Assembly: GCF_042242105.1 (NCBI RefSeq)
Contig: NC_092022.1
Span: 11,776,001 to 11,840,000 of the forward strand
Source of the DNA: Pempheris klunzingeri
Lineage: Eukaryota; Chordata; Actinopteri; Acropomatiformes; Pempheridae
Direction of reading: 5' to 3'
DNA length: 64,000 bases
The notes under the pieces are model-generated. The model saw nothing but the letters and a program-made list of their open reading frames with translations. It was not told the DNA's origin and did no database searches. A program made the position numbers and the translations under genes. Numbering within the stretch: position 1 is the stretch's first letter; each line of letters opens with the position of its first letter. Of this stretch, positions 28,337 through 40,287 are shown piece by piece.

Positions 28337-28469
28337 CCCCTAACTCATTTGCTGGGTGAAAACTCTGGCCACGAGCCCGCCACGCGCGTTTGTGTGAGTT
28401 GATGGTGGGTGGGGCGCACGAGGGAGGGGCTTACCCAGCTAAAGGCTAAGAAATCAGCCAGTTCGTGCC

Positions 28470-28654
28470 AGTTGGAGATGAGAGTTCCACGCGCACTGAT
28501 GGCTATCTGAGGAAAGTATTTGAGGAGTTTGGGACACTGGTGGAAGCGCGCAGAGAGAAACGCAGCGACCCCGGATTAATCACTGGAGTTTTTTTAAATC
28601 AGACTTTTTCTTTTTATTATAATTTGAAGTAGTGTGAGCTGTAAATCCAAACAG
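28470..28654 (+). other. neurod4: neurod4 non-coding first exon (5' end approximate)
   Basis: GC-richer sequence ends CCAAACAG at 28654 followed by the strong donor gtgagt. Neurod genes have a non-coding exon 1 and a single coding exon, and the acceptor tttctccag at 29592 fits this. The 5' limit is a guess. Confidence 0.55.
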
Positions 28655-29598
28655 GTGAGTCCACAAATCTGTTCGTTATTAGTCCAACATAAAGAAAAAT
28701 ATCCTAAATAGTTCTTTTTAGTGAATTAAATTTGAACTAAATTCAGAAAATGCACACATAGGAGCACTTGTGTTTAACTTCTAAACTTTTACTTTATAAA
28801 ATTACAGTCAGTCAATCTCAATGAAAATCTTATATCTATAGAGTTCTTGTAATTATGTTATATTATATAATCCAGACATAATTGCGTGGCTAAAGTTTGA
28901 ATTAATAAATTATAGTAACCTGTCCCACTTTTACGCATTAGTGCACAATAATTAACTGGGACAGTTTACAAAAACAATAGCAACATTCTTTGCCCGAGGA
29001 CTGCCCTTCAGTTTTCTAACTAATAATAATTATAACAGTAAAAGTAATAATATTTATAATAAGGCTTTAATTTATTTTAAAGTTCGGGCTATCTATTCGG
29101 TGAGGTGTACAGATTTATTTTTAGAGAAATAACGTCATAAGCAGTTTGTGGACGGCTTGTCCACATGTGTGCTGAGTTGTATGTTGCCTATTTAATCTTT
29201 GAGCTTTATATGCTGAGTAAATCCTGTTCTGTCCCAGATTGACAGCATCTCTGTAGCGACCACAGCATAACAGCAGGGGATTTTTCAGCTACCAAACTCT
29301 AAAAAACAGCCATCTATTCCTAATATCAGAATATCACAGTAAGACGTTTTAAATAGTCAGTTGTTGGACACTGAGTGAGCTGTCCACACTGCAGTGCTGA
29401 AATGAGAGCACTCACTCTGTATTTCATGAGATATGAGTAGCCCATCACTATATCTCGGGAATTACTTTAGTCCCCATTCCTAATCAATCACAATACAACA
29501 TTCTATACACTTTAGGGAGTAACATCATGCATTTACAGATAAGTTAAGGTTGTATCTGTTGATTGACAGTTTTTCCTGCTGTGTTTCTCCAGATCAAA

Positions 29599-30678
29599 AT
29601 GATGCCTAAACCTTTTGGAAAGAGTGGGGATGTGAGCGAGCTGGTGAGCTCCCTCGGCTGGCTTGAGGAAGACGGCAGCTCTCAGGATGGCGATGCAAGC
29701 CCAGAGATGAGGGGTCGCCATGGCCTGACTGCAGGGGGCCGAATCCAGTCCTGCACAGAACTGGGCAGTGAGGATATTGAGGAGGAAGAGGAGGAGGAGG
29801 ATGAGGATGAGATGGGACCAAATGGAGAAAACGCTCCCAAGAGAAGAGGCCCTAAGAAGAAGAAGATGACCAAAGCTAGACAGGAGAGGTTTCGTGCCCG
29901 GCGAGTCAAGGCCAACGCCAGAGAACGTTCACGAATGCACGGGCTGAACGATGCCCTGGAAAATCTGCGCAGAGTGATGCCCTGCTACTCCAAGACACAG
30001 AAGCTGTCAAAGATTGAGACTCTACGGCTGGCCCACAACTACATCTGGGCTCTGTCAGAGGTGCTCGAGAGTGGCCAGTCACCAGAAAGCCATGGCTTTA
30101 TGGAGATGCTGTGTAAAGGCCTGTCTCAGCCCACCAGCAACCTTGTGGCCGGCTGCTTGCAGCTGGGCACCAGTTCGATGATGCTCAACAAGCTGGATGA
30201 CAAGTGTGGAGGCCCAGGAGTGGGTGGTGTGGGGGGTCAGGTTGGCCATCCCCTCAGCTACCCATCTCCAGGTCTTCCCAGCCCCCCGTATGGCTCCCTG
30301 GAGGCGTCTCACCTCCTCCACATGAAGGGATTCAAGGGGCCTGTATACGACAACCCCTCCCCTAACGAGTGCAGCAGCGGCACCCCACCATACGATGGGC
30401 CCCTCACTCCTCCCCTGAGCATCAGTGGCAACTTTGCCCTGAAGCAGGAGCCTTCTCCCCATGAGGCAGAGAGGAACTACACACCCCAGCCTGGCCACCA
30501 TGGCCACTACCTCTCGTCACACCATTACGCCGCTTCCACGACTGGCAGCCTACCAGTGGGGCCTCAGGGCCACCCACTTTTTCAGGCTTCACGCTATGAT
30601 CTGCCCCTGGATGTGGCCTTCGACTCCTTCACTCCCTCTCACCTCGTCACCCCTCACTCTCAGATGAGTGGCATCTGA
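29599..30678 (+). CDS. neurod4: neurogenic differentiation factor 4 (bHLH, 359 aa)
   Basis: A single coding exon with two successive ATG codons (29599, 29602) seven bases after the acceptor tttctccag; the in-frame upstream ATG at 29563 is intronic. An acidic stretch (residues 61-71, Glu/Asp-rich) is followed by the nuclear basic run [20 protein letters not shown]. The bHLH domain (about 102-156) contains the basic region [15 protein letters not shown] and helix 2 [20 protein letters not shown]. The Neuro_bHLH part follows with [20 protein letters not shown]. Later blocks PGLPSPPYG and [13 protein letters not shown] are NEUROD4/NeuroM signatures. It heterodimerises with E proteins, binds CANNTG sites and drives neuronal differentiation. 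It is slightly longer than human NEUROD4, mainly through extra residues in the N-terminal acidic and C-terminal parts. Confidence 0.96.
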   Translation: MMPKPFGKSGDVSELVSSLGWLEEDGSSQDGDASPEMRGRHGLTAGGRIQSCTELGSEDIEEEEEEEDEDEMGPNGENAPKRRGPKKKKMTKARQERFRARRVKANARERSRMHGLNDALENLRRVMPCYSKTQKLSKIETLRLAHNYIWALSEVLESGQSPESHGFMEMLCKGLSQPTSNLVAGCLQLGTSSMMLNKLDDKCGGPGVGGVGGQVGHPLSYPSPGLPSPPYGSLEASHLLHMKGFKGPVYDNPSPNECSSGTPPYDGPLTPPLSISGNFALKQEPSPHEAERNYTPQPGHHGHYLSSHHYAASTTGSLPVGPQGHPLFQASRYDLPLDVAFDSFTPSHLVTPHSQMSGI

Positions 30679-31490
30679 AATGTGACCATGAACAGTTGAG
30701 AGAACCAGTGATAACTCTTCTATGAAACTGGCCACAAGAGAAACATTGCTCTTGAATAAACTTCTGTATAAAAAAACAATGGCCGTGGCACTGACTGTAT
30801 AGAGAAAATGGTTTGCATTTATGTTGTCTAGTACTCTGGGAGAGCACCGAATGCTCAGAGAGAGACTCACCACCTCAACTCAATCTACCTGATACAAACA
30901 CGCACCCATAACTTTTAATATTTTATTTATTCTGTTCTATTAAGATTATACAATGTTGGTATTTGGGTTATACTTATTTCTGAAGACGTTGCCCCCTTAG
31001 TTGTTACAGAGTGACTGAAAAATTTTCAGCCAAATCAGATATCCACGGTTCAGCATTTCACAGATGTTTCTGTGCAAGTTTAGGGACTGAACAAAAACAT
31101 GTGAATTTTGTAAAAAGATCTGCATGTCTGCACATCCAAATAAATTGATCATGATCCATTGATGAAGTCATTAAAACCTAAGCCTAAATTGTGCACTGAG
31201 GCCTACAGATAACGTCCCCCTCGCCATAACAAAAAGCAATGCATTTATTTATGTCTGTATTTAATATTTATTTTGATAATGTCTCGTCCTTTTTTATATT
31301 TTTCTGAGCACAATTTTTGTTTCACTGTCTTCTTGGTTTGTCAGCCACTGGCAGCTGTACTGTATTTAAATTATTTATTTGAGATCTTTCAGGTTCTTGT
31401 TCATTTGGTGTCGCAATTTTTGTCATACTGTACTGTTGTAAATATTTTGCTGTTTCGCACTTAATTGAATAAATATTCTTATATTATATA
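30679..31490 (+). other. neurod4: neurod4 3'UTR with polyadenylation signals
   Basis: AATAAA at 30755-30760, AAATAAA near 31138 and AATAAA near 31467 are candidate poly(A) signals. Several ATTTA/TTATTTATT elements (30915-30930, 31240-31275, 31370-31380) suggest an AU-rich, unstable mRNA, as is common for proneural factors. Confidence 0.55.
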
Positions 31491-33056
31491 CTATTTCCAT
31501 AGTAACAATACTTGCCATGTGTTTTCTTCTGTTATGCTGTCATCCTGGTCTTAAATTTCAACAGAAATTTTGAGTCTCCCTATATAGTTGATGGTAGCTA
31601 TATGCAGGTTCAATACATCTGTTCATGGGGATATGAGATGAATATTAAAAATACAGCAAGGTTTAAATTAAAATGATTTTTTTCACATTGCACTTTCCAT
31701 GAGGTCATCATGGTGAAATTGAAGTATTCCAACAGTCCTCAAATCCTACTTAAGGAATCACAACTCAGAAAAGTAATTTTGATTATTTTCTATTTCACAA
31801 CAAAATCCAAATCAAATAAACTAAGATCCAATAACTGGAATAATATTTAACAGGGTCAGGGTCAGCTCACATAATACACTCAATCTATGAAAGTTCCCTT
31901 TGGACACATACAGGGTTGGGTGTTTTACTACATTTATATAATATGGTAGTGATAACACTGGTTTCTACATCTACATCTCTCAGAAGTTTGATGAGGAAAA
32001 ATCATTATATGGAAAAAACTGCATTACACAAACAATAACAAACTGAGCCTGACATCTTAGACAGTGAAAATGTTCAAGACCAACTTGAATAAAGGAAATC
32101 TGTTGCAGGATGTGTGTGTGAGTGTGTGTGTGTGTGTGTATGTGTCTGTGTGTGTGAGAGTGTGCGTGCTTGCTCCGGGGTGTCTGTCAGGTCAGGCAGG
32201 AGGCTGTTGTGGGCCATGGGAAAACAGCTCCGGGGAACAGGTGAATGTGTCACAGAGGCTTTTCTGATTCTCTGACGTTCGCTTGCTCTCCCACATGTCC
32301 CATTTTCCCATCCAGCTCATGCCAAAACACTGTGGGGCAAAAGCTGATTTAAAAGAATTCATCCACAATAACGTAAAGAGAGGAAAGCACCAGATTTCTG
32401 TCCAGAGACACAATATATGTATATAGATGTTTTAAATCAAATGGTCTGATACTTTTATCATGATATCAATTTGAGAATATTTCCATGTCGAAACACAGTA
32501 CTCATCATAAAAGTTTTTTAGGGTAAAATTTCAGCATATAAAAGTAAAACAACATAGACTATTCTGAAGCCTATTTCCAGATCGGTTCAAACTGACTAGG
32601 TTTATATCACTCAACTAATGACAAAAGTCTCAGTTTTGACATTAATGATCATGTTGAGGGACATGATGGCTCTTGAAAAAAATGAAAAGAACGGGGTGGC
32701 AGAGTGTAAAGATGGAGAGGTGAGAGCAAGAGCTGGTGTGTTCAAGTGTGTTTATCATTGTGGTCCTTTAGGTAATGGTAAGAAGGGGAATGTGCCTCAG
32801 AGGCTGTTCTCCAAGTGGACTCCCCCCCCTCTTCAGCTACCACTCCAAAGGTTTGTCTTTTCCAGTCCTGGCAACAGTGCAGAAAGGGCGGAAGAGAAAA
32901 AGGGAACGATTGTTTTACTGGGCGCCACTGGTCCATTGTGAACGCAGCCTGTTCTTTCTCTTGACCTGTGACCTGTATTGTTGTGGGGCTTCTCGTTTGG
33001 GGAGGGCAGACAGCTGGGGGAACTGCGGGGGGGCTGATGGACAGCTGGGCCAATTT

Positions 33057-33200
33057 GGGAGGGGAGAGAGAGAGAGAGAAAGAGGGAGAGAGAGGAGACC
33101 GAGCGCATGAGAGAGAAGGATGAGAGAGGGAGCGGGGAATTAGTGTGTTGGGGGGAAAAAGGAGAAGAGGAGTGAGAAGGAGAGGGCAGGAGAGGTGACT
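33057..33200 (+). repeat. purine-rich (GA) tract
   Basis: Mostly G and A on the plus strand, with GAGAGAGAGAGAGA core at about 33063-33080. Confidence 0.85.
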
Positions 33201-34054
33201 GAGGTCCTTGCTCCTCATTCATGTTTGTCCCCGCTGCTCCTGTGTGTCAGCCTTGGCACAGGAATGACACATTGCTCTACACACAAGCAGACATTTGGCC
33301 TGTGAGAAAGTACTGGCAGAGTTAGCTGGTGCACACCCTCTTTGTGCCTTTGCTGTTTTGTTACGGCAAAAACGGTGGGGGGCAGGGTATGTGGATTATC
33401 CTCCTGAGTCCAAATACATGAGTGGGTGGATATGGAAATAATCCACGTAAATTAACTTTGGATACAAGATTACAAAACACGGAGATGCAGGACAGTCTCA
33501 GGAGATTGGGGCGTAGTGGTGGTAGTTGTAGTTGGCGGTGGTAGTTTAAAATATCTATACTAGCTTGAAATACTTTTTAGGTTTCATATTTTGTATTCAA
33601 CCTGTAAATTATTAAGATATATGTTAAAATGATTAAAAAAAAAAAACAATCTATAAAATACTTGGGAAAAGTGCTACAAAAATCCTGACTTTGCAGTACA
33701 GGTGGCAAACAGATTGAGTGTATCAAGTGGCGGTTATCTATGATAAGGACATGTGGCTCTCTTTATGGGAAGTGAGCACATGCTCTGTAATGCCATCTTG
33801 GCCGAAACGCCAGGCAGCGGAGCGCGACCTGTAGCTCAATCCCCTGGGAGAGAGAGGTCATGTCAGATATCAGCCCACAGAGAATTGATGGTGCTGCACT
33901 CTTATTCTTGATTCATAAACTTTTGTTATCTTTCTGCTTTTTATTCTCATATATATTATAGAGAGGATGCTAACAGCACGAGCCCTAATTGCAACATAAA
34001 ATGATAAACATGAAGTTAATTCATCTTGGCAGAGGAAGCTGGCATCAGTGACAT

Positions 34055-34115
34055 AAAAATAAAATAAATAATAATACAAATAATAATAGTAATAATAATT
34101 AAAAATAAATAAATT
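34055..34115 (+). repeat. AT-rich ATAA/AATAAT simple repeat
   Basis: Run of ATAAATAATAAT-like units; it produces the Tyr-rich minus-strand ORF here, which is not a gene. Confidence 0.85.
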
Positions 34116-37100
34116 TGAGTTTGCAGCATTTGCTTGGTCTCTTTCCCTCTCACTGTCTTGAACATATATTCTAGTTTCTGTGTGCAGCACATTTAATCCA
34201 CTGGCCAAACAAGAGTGGCTCCCACTAAAATGAAAAGGTCCTGATCCATAGGAGCTAGATAGAGGGATAAAGCATTGTGATTAAGATTGTATTAATGGGG
34301 CCATAGGAGGCTGGAAGGCTTTAATCAGTGTCTGTGTGCCGGTAATCCCTCTGCCTTTAAGCTGGGGTGAACACAGTGATCCCCCCTCCTCTTAGGCAAC
34401 AGGGCGCATACACACACATGCACACACACGCCTGTGTGGGGAGCACAGGGATATGAGTCCCCAGGTTGAGAGGTGGAGCACCCCGAAACAGAGACGCCCT
34501 AGACTAAGAGCTGCTAGAGCAGCAGCTGGTAGAAGAAAGACGGAGGAGATGGATGGAGAAAGAGATGTGGGAAAACACAGAAGAAAACAATGAAAGATGG
34601 CAAAGCTGGCGTTATGACAAGATGTGGGGATTGGAGGAGGGGGGGGATTAAAATGATGACGATTTGGTTGGTCATGGTCAACATGGTGGAAGCGGCATGA
34701 ATGAATAAAACTTTAACTTCTCCTGACTCTGCTTATATCCATTACTATGCCACATGAGACTATTATTTATAAACTGAACTTTACTGAGACAAATAAAATT
34801 CATTCCAACTTTAACAGATGGTTCTCTACAGCAACTCTTAATCTCGTCCCCCCGAAAAAAATTTAACGAAAGTTCAAACAATTGTTAATATGAGACATAA
34901 TGCTAAAGAATATTATATAACAGCTTGTTTTACAGTGCAAGAGAAAAAGGGAAAAAAGATGTGCATACATAGGGGAGGAAAGAGGGCAGCTCACAGACTC
35001 ATTACCTATGGAAGTGGATGCAAAAGGTGACATTGTGTGCATCAGGATGAGGGGTGGGCCTTCTCCTCCCAGACTTCTCTGAGAGTATTAGGGTATAGAA
35101 GTTAAAGAGCTTCTAATGGGATCTGGATGCTGTCGTGTTTACCCTGCCCCCCCGCTACCGCACGCCCCCTGCATTGTAGAAGTTGCTGGGCTTTGGGACA
35201 TCACAATGGGCTGAGTGTAGGGACAGATGGAGGTCCCTTTCGAAGAGGGCACAAAAAACAGCCAAGGTAGGAGGGCCGTGGTGTCTGAGAGAGCAAGGCA
35301 GCCAGCACGCCCTACTGCCAGAGACGTGGGAGAAAATTAGAGTGGAGGAGGGAGAGGAAAAACTCAAAAGAAATTTTAGATTCTTGCCAATTATTGTGCA
35401 AGGAATACTGAAACTTGGAGTGTCCCTTTGCTCTGATAATCTGTCTGTAAAATCAGTGTGATCTAGATACATTCACAGGGCTTAAGTTCAGGATCACTAT
35501 GCATCTTGGCCTCTCTGTCAGCTCAGCTGTATACATGCCAGCCTTTATATTAATTTTCTGCTTTGTACTCTCTCAGAAGTAATTTTCAGAGTGGAACAAG
35601 CCAGCTAAGCCAAGAAGAATTAAAACAAGAAATATGCAAGATGTTTAAATCCTCACGGCTCAGATGTGATATGTTGTTCATTTATCCTTTGTTTATTAAG
35701 GGTTAAACCAGGTCAAGGAAGAGGGTAAATGCTAATGACATTCATTTAAGGCAGCGCAGTGTACGGAGCATCAGGGGAAAGGCTTCGGAGATAGATGCTG
35801 AGGAGGAGAGAAACGAAGCATTGGAGGAGGGTAGAGGGAGGTACCGTGCGCAGGAGCAACAGATGGGGCCTGATGGAAAGCTCAGGTTGTAAACTTTCTG
35901 TTGGTAACATCTGTCCGTTTGTCCATCTGCTACACTCACAGTTTACAGCTTGTTTAGCAGAAACTCATTAATTAGAAAACTGCAGTAGAGGCCATTGGTG
36001 CGCCCTGTGTTGCAGTGCATTAATTAGATCAGGAAAGAACCAAATCTATGCAGTGCTGCCATGCTGATTCCTATTAGCTAAATGACTCACTCTGAATACA
36101 TTTTGCTGGGTTTATACTTAAAACTGCTATAAAGGGTGATGGGAAAACATATGAGGGCAAACCTCCACCTCAGTTATGATCCAATCAAATTAACAGTTTT
36201 GCACCATTCCCACAGATAAGCCCATCTATCACATCTGTGCCACTCAGGGACAGAAGTCACGCCATGCCATTCTCTTTGTTCATTTTCTGGAGCACACATA
36301 TGTAAGTGGATTGACACAGAATGTGGGCATAAGCCGTGATTAGGGTTACATTAGCAATTACTGTACACATGCTCCTTATAATCTGTGTGCGTTTGCAATA
36401 CCACACCACGTACCTAACTAATTGTCAAAAACATCAGTTAACTGCTTTTATTGCATTTTTATCTGGTAGGGTACATTTAGTGGATGTTCCTCTCCAAACA
36501 AGACGACTACATGCGATGAAAATGAATACTTTTGGCCATGACAGCAAAATATGAAGGACTGAAAATATTTCATGACAGCGTCCACTTACGAGCACAAAAA
36601 ATGCCCTGGAAAACTGGAAGCATAACAGTTTTATTTGAAATGTTACATCACCTTTGGGTATTTTACTTTTTGGCTAAAAATATTCTCTCTTCAATTTGCT
36701 CTGCTGCGAGCGGATAAAGGAGAATTAAGCAGCTGATCTAGGCTCAGTGGCCAGAGTGTTACATTAGACATTAATCCAGAACAGTGGAAGGTTGGGGAAG
36801 AGATAGCATCTTTTAATCCTGTCGTCCATCCAGCCAGCCCTCCCATCAGACACGGGGAGAGATTCACACAGACTGAGCCCGCCCTTGTCCATTCATTACA
36901 TTAATATCAAAGACTTTCCACCAACTTTGCCAAATAATATTAGTGTTAAACCTTTGCTCTTGAAATGCTAAATATAAGCAGTGAAGCATTACAGTGTGAC
37001 AGAGCTTTCATGTTAACTGCATGAGCACTTTTTTCTACAATTTCCATCGTCAGCTGCAGCATCCTTCAGTGTTTCTTAAATCTCAGTCCTCCTCACAGGG

Positions 37101-37494
37101 TTATGCAAGTGTCCTGGTGAGCCCTCTTGGTGCACACTGTCCCCCTATATGTAACAGATGTTACTGGGGCAACAGTTGGTATTGAAAGGGAGGGGCTTCA
37201 AGCCATCTGTCCAGGGTCAAGGTTTGAAAAGGGCTGGTAGAGATGGTGGCACGTTCAGAAAAATGGTTAAGTATTTGGTTGAAAAGAGGGAATATAGCCC
37301 ACATTGTAATCCTGCTCAATGTGTGCTTTCATTTCAGATTGCCTTTGTGAGGGTTTTGAGTGTGAGATTGGAAACTCCAGAAAGTGTGACCAACAAGGGA
37401 AAACTGTAGCTTTGGTGCAAAAGCTCCATCTTGTGGAGAAAGACAATACTGCAAACAAAGTGTACTGCGAACAAAGTGTAATATTCTTCAGAAC

Positions 37495-37500
37495 TTTATT
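37495..37500 (-). terminator. birc5 polyadenylation signal
   Basis: Minus-strand AATAAA, 76 nt beyond the birc5 stop codon. Confidence 0.6.
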
Positions 37501-37575
37501 GATATTTTAAACTGTCATAACATTAACGATCACAATAAGACAACAGGTGCTTGATACACCCTATATAGATTTCAC

Positions 37576-37665
37576 TCATATAGAGTCCAACTGAGATTTG
37601 AGGGTCTCAAGCATACGATCTATGTCATCCCGCAAATATGCCATCTTCTTATGGCAATCCTTTCT
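37576..37665 (-). CDS. birc5: birc5 exon 4
   Basis: The acceptor tttctctttag precedes [18 protein letters not shown]; the exon ends LDSI and TGA. Confidence 0.9.
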   Translation of the reverse strand, partial: RKDCHKKMAYLRDDIDRMLETLKSQLDSI

Positions 37666-39096
37666 CTAAAGAGAAAAAAAAGCATATCGTGAAAGCACCC
37701 CCTGCTTCAGTATTCAACTATCACTTCATTGCACACAATCTATACAATTAGTAGGGACACTTACAAGGTAGACCTTTAGCCTCTCCTTTTCCATATGATA
37801 GAATTCAGCCACAGTTAGCTCGGTGAAGTCTTTTTTCATGGTTAAGAATCCACAGTTAGGGGAGCGTTTTATGTGTTCAGACCTGGGCAGAGAAAACGTG
37901 ACAGAAGACATTTGTGAAAGACATTCGTGAAAGTGGTGCAGAGGAATGCTTTGTTATCCTCAAGGAAATCCAACTAAATCAAGATACAATTCCCTGTAAA
38001 ACTGTACCCCCTTACACTTTACGTATGATATTCAAAAGCTTATTTGAAGGTGATGCTTTGAGGCCTTTCCTACCAGGGATCATCATCTGGCTCCCAGCCC
38101 TCAAGCTCAATCAAACAGAAGAAACAGCAGGCAACATCAGGCTCATTCTCACTGGGGCAGTGGACAAAGCCAGCCATGGCCATCTGCAGAGATGAACAGA
38201 GAACAGATGCATGTAACATTCATTTTCCCACCTACTGTCAAATAAAAACAAAGAACTAAACTAAGGAATATTATGAGCTAATAAGTAAGTAACATAGCTG
38301 ACAAGTGCAATTCAAGAACATAAAGACCATAGCTGCATCAGAATTGGTGTCAGTGAGATTAAAGCCAAAGGAGGATCTCCTTTTTGCTCTTGGTTGGTAA
38401 AGAGCTGGTAACATGACATAGGGTGTTACTCATCAAGTGAGGTGTCAGCAGCCCATCCATCATGTCAGTATTAGGGTGGCCAAACAGTCTTATGCACCGG
38501 ACACCTGATGCAATGTAACTGATCTGGCACCTGCTTAACAGTAAATCACATGCTGTCACAGCCTCAGACAAAAGGCTGGGGTTTGAATTTTCTATAAACA
38601 AGGTTAAGGGATAACTCATAGTTATTGTCATAGTCTATATTGCTGTATTGTGAAGGTTGATGTTAATTAGACCGCATTTCTAGGGGTGTAAGAACTTTCT
38701 TCAGGTTGGAGCAACAGCCCTTCACTTCATCTGTGCATGTTGTTGCTGGTAAGAGCTGCGTGACACTTCCTCAGTGAAATTAGAGGAAACATTCCCACCA
38801 TGTGCCCGGTCTGACCTCCTGCTGGCCCCGTCTTACCTATAAGGCAGTGAGAGCCTTTGTTGCAGACATATTCCCCTCTTGAAAATAATTTTCATTGAAG
38901 GCATCTTATAATTCAACAAATGCTCTGAAGCCTCCACGGGCTCTCTGTTGCAGCTCTGCAGGCATCTTACCTTTTCAGGTGTGCAGTTACATTCTTCTCT
39001 AAACGGCCAGTCTGCAAAGCTTTGTTCGCGTAAATCCAGACTGTACATTTTGTCATATGAGTAAAACCTGGCTGTCATTACACCTATGCTGGCCAT
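37576..39096 (-). CDS. birc5: survivin / BIR-repeat protein 5 (four exons, 147 aa)
   Basis: Joining 39096-38971, 38183-38074, 37882-37765 and 37665-37576 on the minus strand gives 147 aa (human survivin 142). Internal exon sizes of 110 and 118 nt match human survivin. The single BIR domain keeps all zinc ligands with family spacing: Cys62, Cys65, His82 and Cys89, within [19 protein letters not shown] and [12 protein letters not shown]. Thr39 in CNCTPEK corresponds to the Cdk1 site Thr34. The C-terminal 29 residues ([14 protein letters not shown]...) form a helix rich in charged residues, as in the dimer/borealin-binding helix. Survivin acts in the chromosomal passenger complex with Aurora B, INCENP and borealin, and inhibits apoptosis. 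Start choice among Met1, Met7 and Met17 is uncertain. Teleosts have two birc5 copies; which one this is cannot be told. Confidence 0.92.
37765..37882 (-). CDS. birc5: birc5 exon 3
   Basis: The acceptor ctgcccag precedes [19 protein letters not shown] and the exon runs to ERLKVYL, with the donor gtaagtgt. The length is 118 nt. Confidence 0.92.
38074..38183 (-). CDS. birc5: birc5 exon 2
   Basis: The acceptor catctctgcag precedes [20 protein letters not shown] and the exon runs to WEPDDDP plus two bases, with the donor gtagga. The length is 110 nt. Confidence 0.92.
38971..39096 (-). CDS. birc5: birc5 exon 1
   Basis: This exon has 42 codons ending [16 protein letters not shown], followed by the donor gtaagatg. 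It covers the N-terminus and first part of the BIR domain. Confidence 0.88.
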
Positions 39097-39222
39097 ATCG
39101 TAAGCAGAAATAAGATCGACCCACTTCAGTTCATGGTGTGGTTGGTGATGTGGACATGTGCTCGTGGCCCTTGCACACTTCAGCAGGTGTTTTCAGATTT
39201 GGCTGATCATTCTCTGGTCAGG

Positions 39223-39240
39223 TTCAAGGGGGGCGGGGCT
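39223..39240 (-). promoter_or_regulatory. candidate birc5 promoter: CHR-like element and GC box
   Basis: About 130-145 nt upstream of the birc5 ATG, the minus strand has a GC box (CCCCGCCC, 39231-39239) directly followed by CTTGAA (39223-39228), which resembles the cell-cycle homology region used with CDE sites in G2/M genes such as survivin. The function is inferred. Confidence 0.4.
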
Positions 39241-39615
39241 CTGATCAGGAAAAGTACGGCAGGGTCGAGCTCTGACTGTTTTTTACTTCTCTTAGTCTGT
39301 ATCATGTTTCAGTAACTTTATATTTCAAATGTGTTCCTTAGTTGGTTTGTTGTTTGGCAAATTGTACACGTATAACAACTACTGTCTCAATGCTGCACTA
39401 GATTTGCAAAGTTTTCATATACCAAAAATTAGGTTAGGTGTGTTTAAGAACTGCATGCTGATTAGACCAGGATGTATGTAGAGCATCTAATGAGATGAAA
39501 ATTACACATTATGATTTTATTCATGTGATCCAACAACGTGTATCATACATGTCAACATTCAATGCAAACTGATCAGCTGAATCTCCTAGCCTTCCTCTCT
39601 AGAGGACCTAATATA

Positions 39616-40287
39616 CACTACTCACAAAAAGTTAGGGATATTCGGCTTTCAGGTGAAATTTCAGGATGAACCTAAAATGCATTCTAACCTTTCCAGGTGA
39701 ACTTAATGTGACCTTCTCTAAACCTTTGAATGCACATGTCCAACTGTTCAGTGTTTCAGTACTTTTTGCACAAGTTGCTGTTCTCTAACAAGAAGCAAAA
39801 TTCACAGCAGGTTTGATCCATGAATCGACCAATACATTTCCTGCTTCAGTTAGAATTGGTATTTAAACAGTCCTCCTCATCATGCTGTTCACATTCTGAC
39901 ATCATGAGACCAAGACGACACCTAACAATTGATCAGCAGCACCTCGGCATTGCGAGGCTTCAAACAGGAAGTCCTCAGACGGAGGTGTTCACTGAGCTTA
40001 GAGGGTCACAGAGTGTCATCAGGAGGTTGTAACAGTGATACAGAGACTGGAAGAGTCACAGAAAGGAGAGGAGTGGACGTCCTTTGGCCACATCCCAAAT
40101 TTTTTTGTTGTGGTATACCCACCACTGTTGTTAGCTTTTCTTTCAATAAATTGTTTAAGATGAATAAAATTACCATTGCATGCTTCTACTTAAATGTCAT
40201 GATATAATATCACTGTAGCATTCACTTTTTACATTTTCCATATATTTCACCTGAAAGTCGAATATCCCTAACTTTTTGTGAGTAGTG
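39616..40287 (+). mobile_element. Tc1-like deletion derivative with 44-bp TIRs (672 bp)
   Basis: The left end CACTACTCACAAAAAGTTAG (39616) and the inverse right end (to 40287) match over about 44 bp with one mismatch, flanked by TA on both sides. Inside, at about 39904-40030, the plus strand reads MRPRRHLTIDQQHLGIARLQ and then ELRGSQSVIRRL, the N-terminal helix-turn-helix of a Tc1 transposase. It is followed by stops and a degenerate GRP-like segment. The catalytic domain is absent, so the element is non-autonomous. Confidence 0.85.
39904..40090 (+). pseudogene. truncated Tc1 transposase N-terminal fragment
   Basis: The DNA-binding helix-turn-helix is partly readable, then in-frame stops and a frame change appear. 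No DDE residues are present. Confidence 0.7.

Larger units (their letters stand above)
31500..37490. other. intergenic spacer between convergent neurod4 and birc5
   Basis: No gene is seen. The region contains a TG microsatellite (32111-32162), a GA-rich tract (33057-33200) and an (ATAA)-type AT-rich run (34055-34115). The overlapping Ser/Leu-rich and Arg/Glu-rich ORFs at 32.7-33.2 kb are translations of the purine tract. Confidence 0.6.

Noticed and set aside
29563-29598. Upstream in-frame ATG giving a 12-residue longer Neurod4
   Set aside because: It lies in the intron before the acceptor tttctccag; the homologous start is the ATG pair at 29599.
32618-33222. ORFs of 107-158 codons on both strands
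   Set aside because: They are produced by the GA/CT-rich tract; low-complexity Ser/Leu/Pro or Arg/Glu content, no domain.
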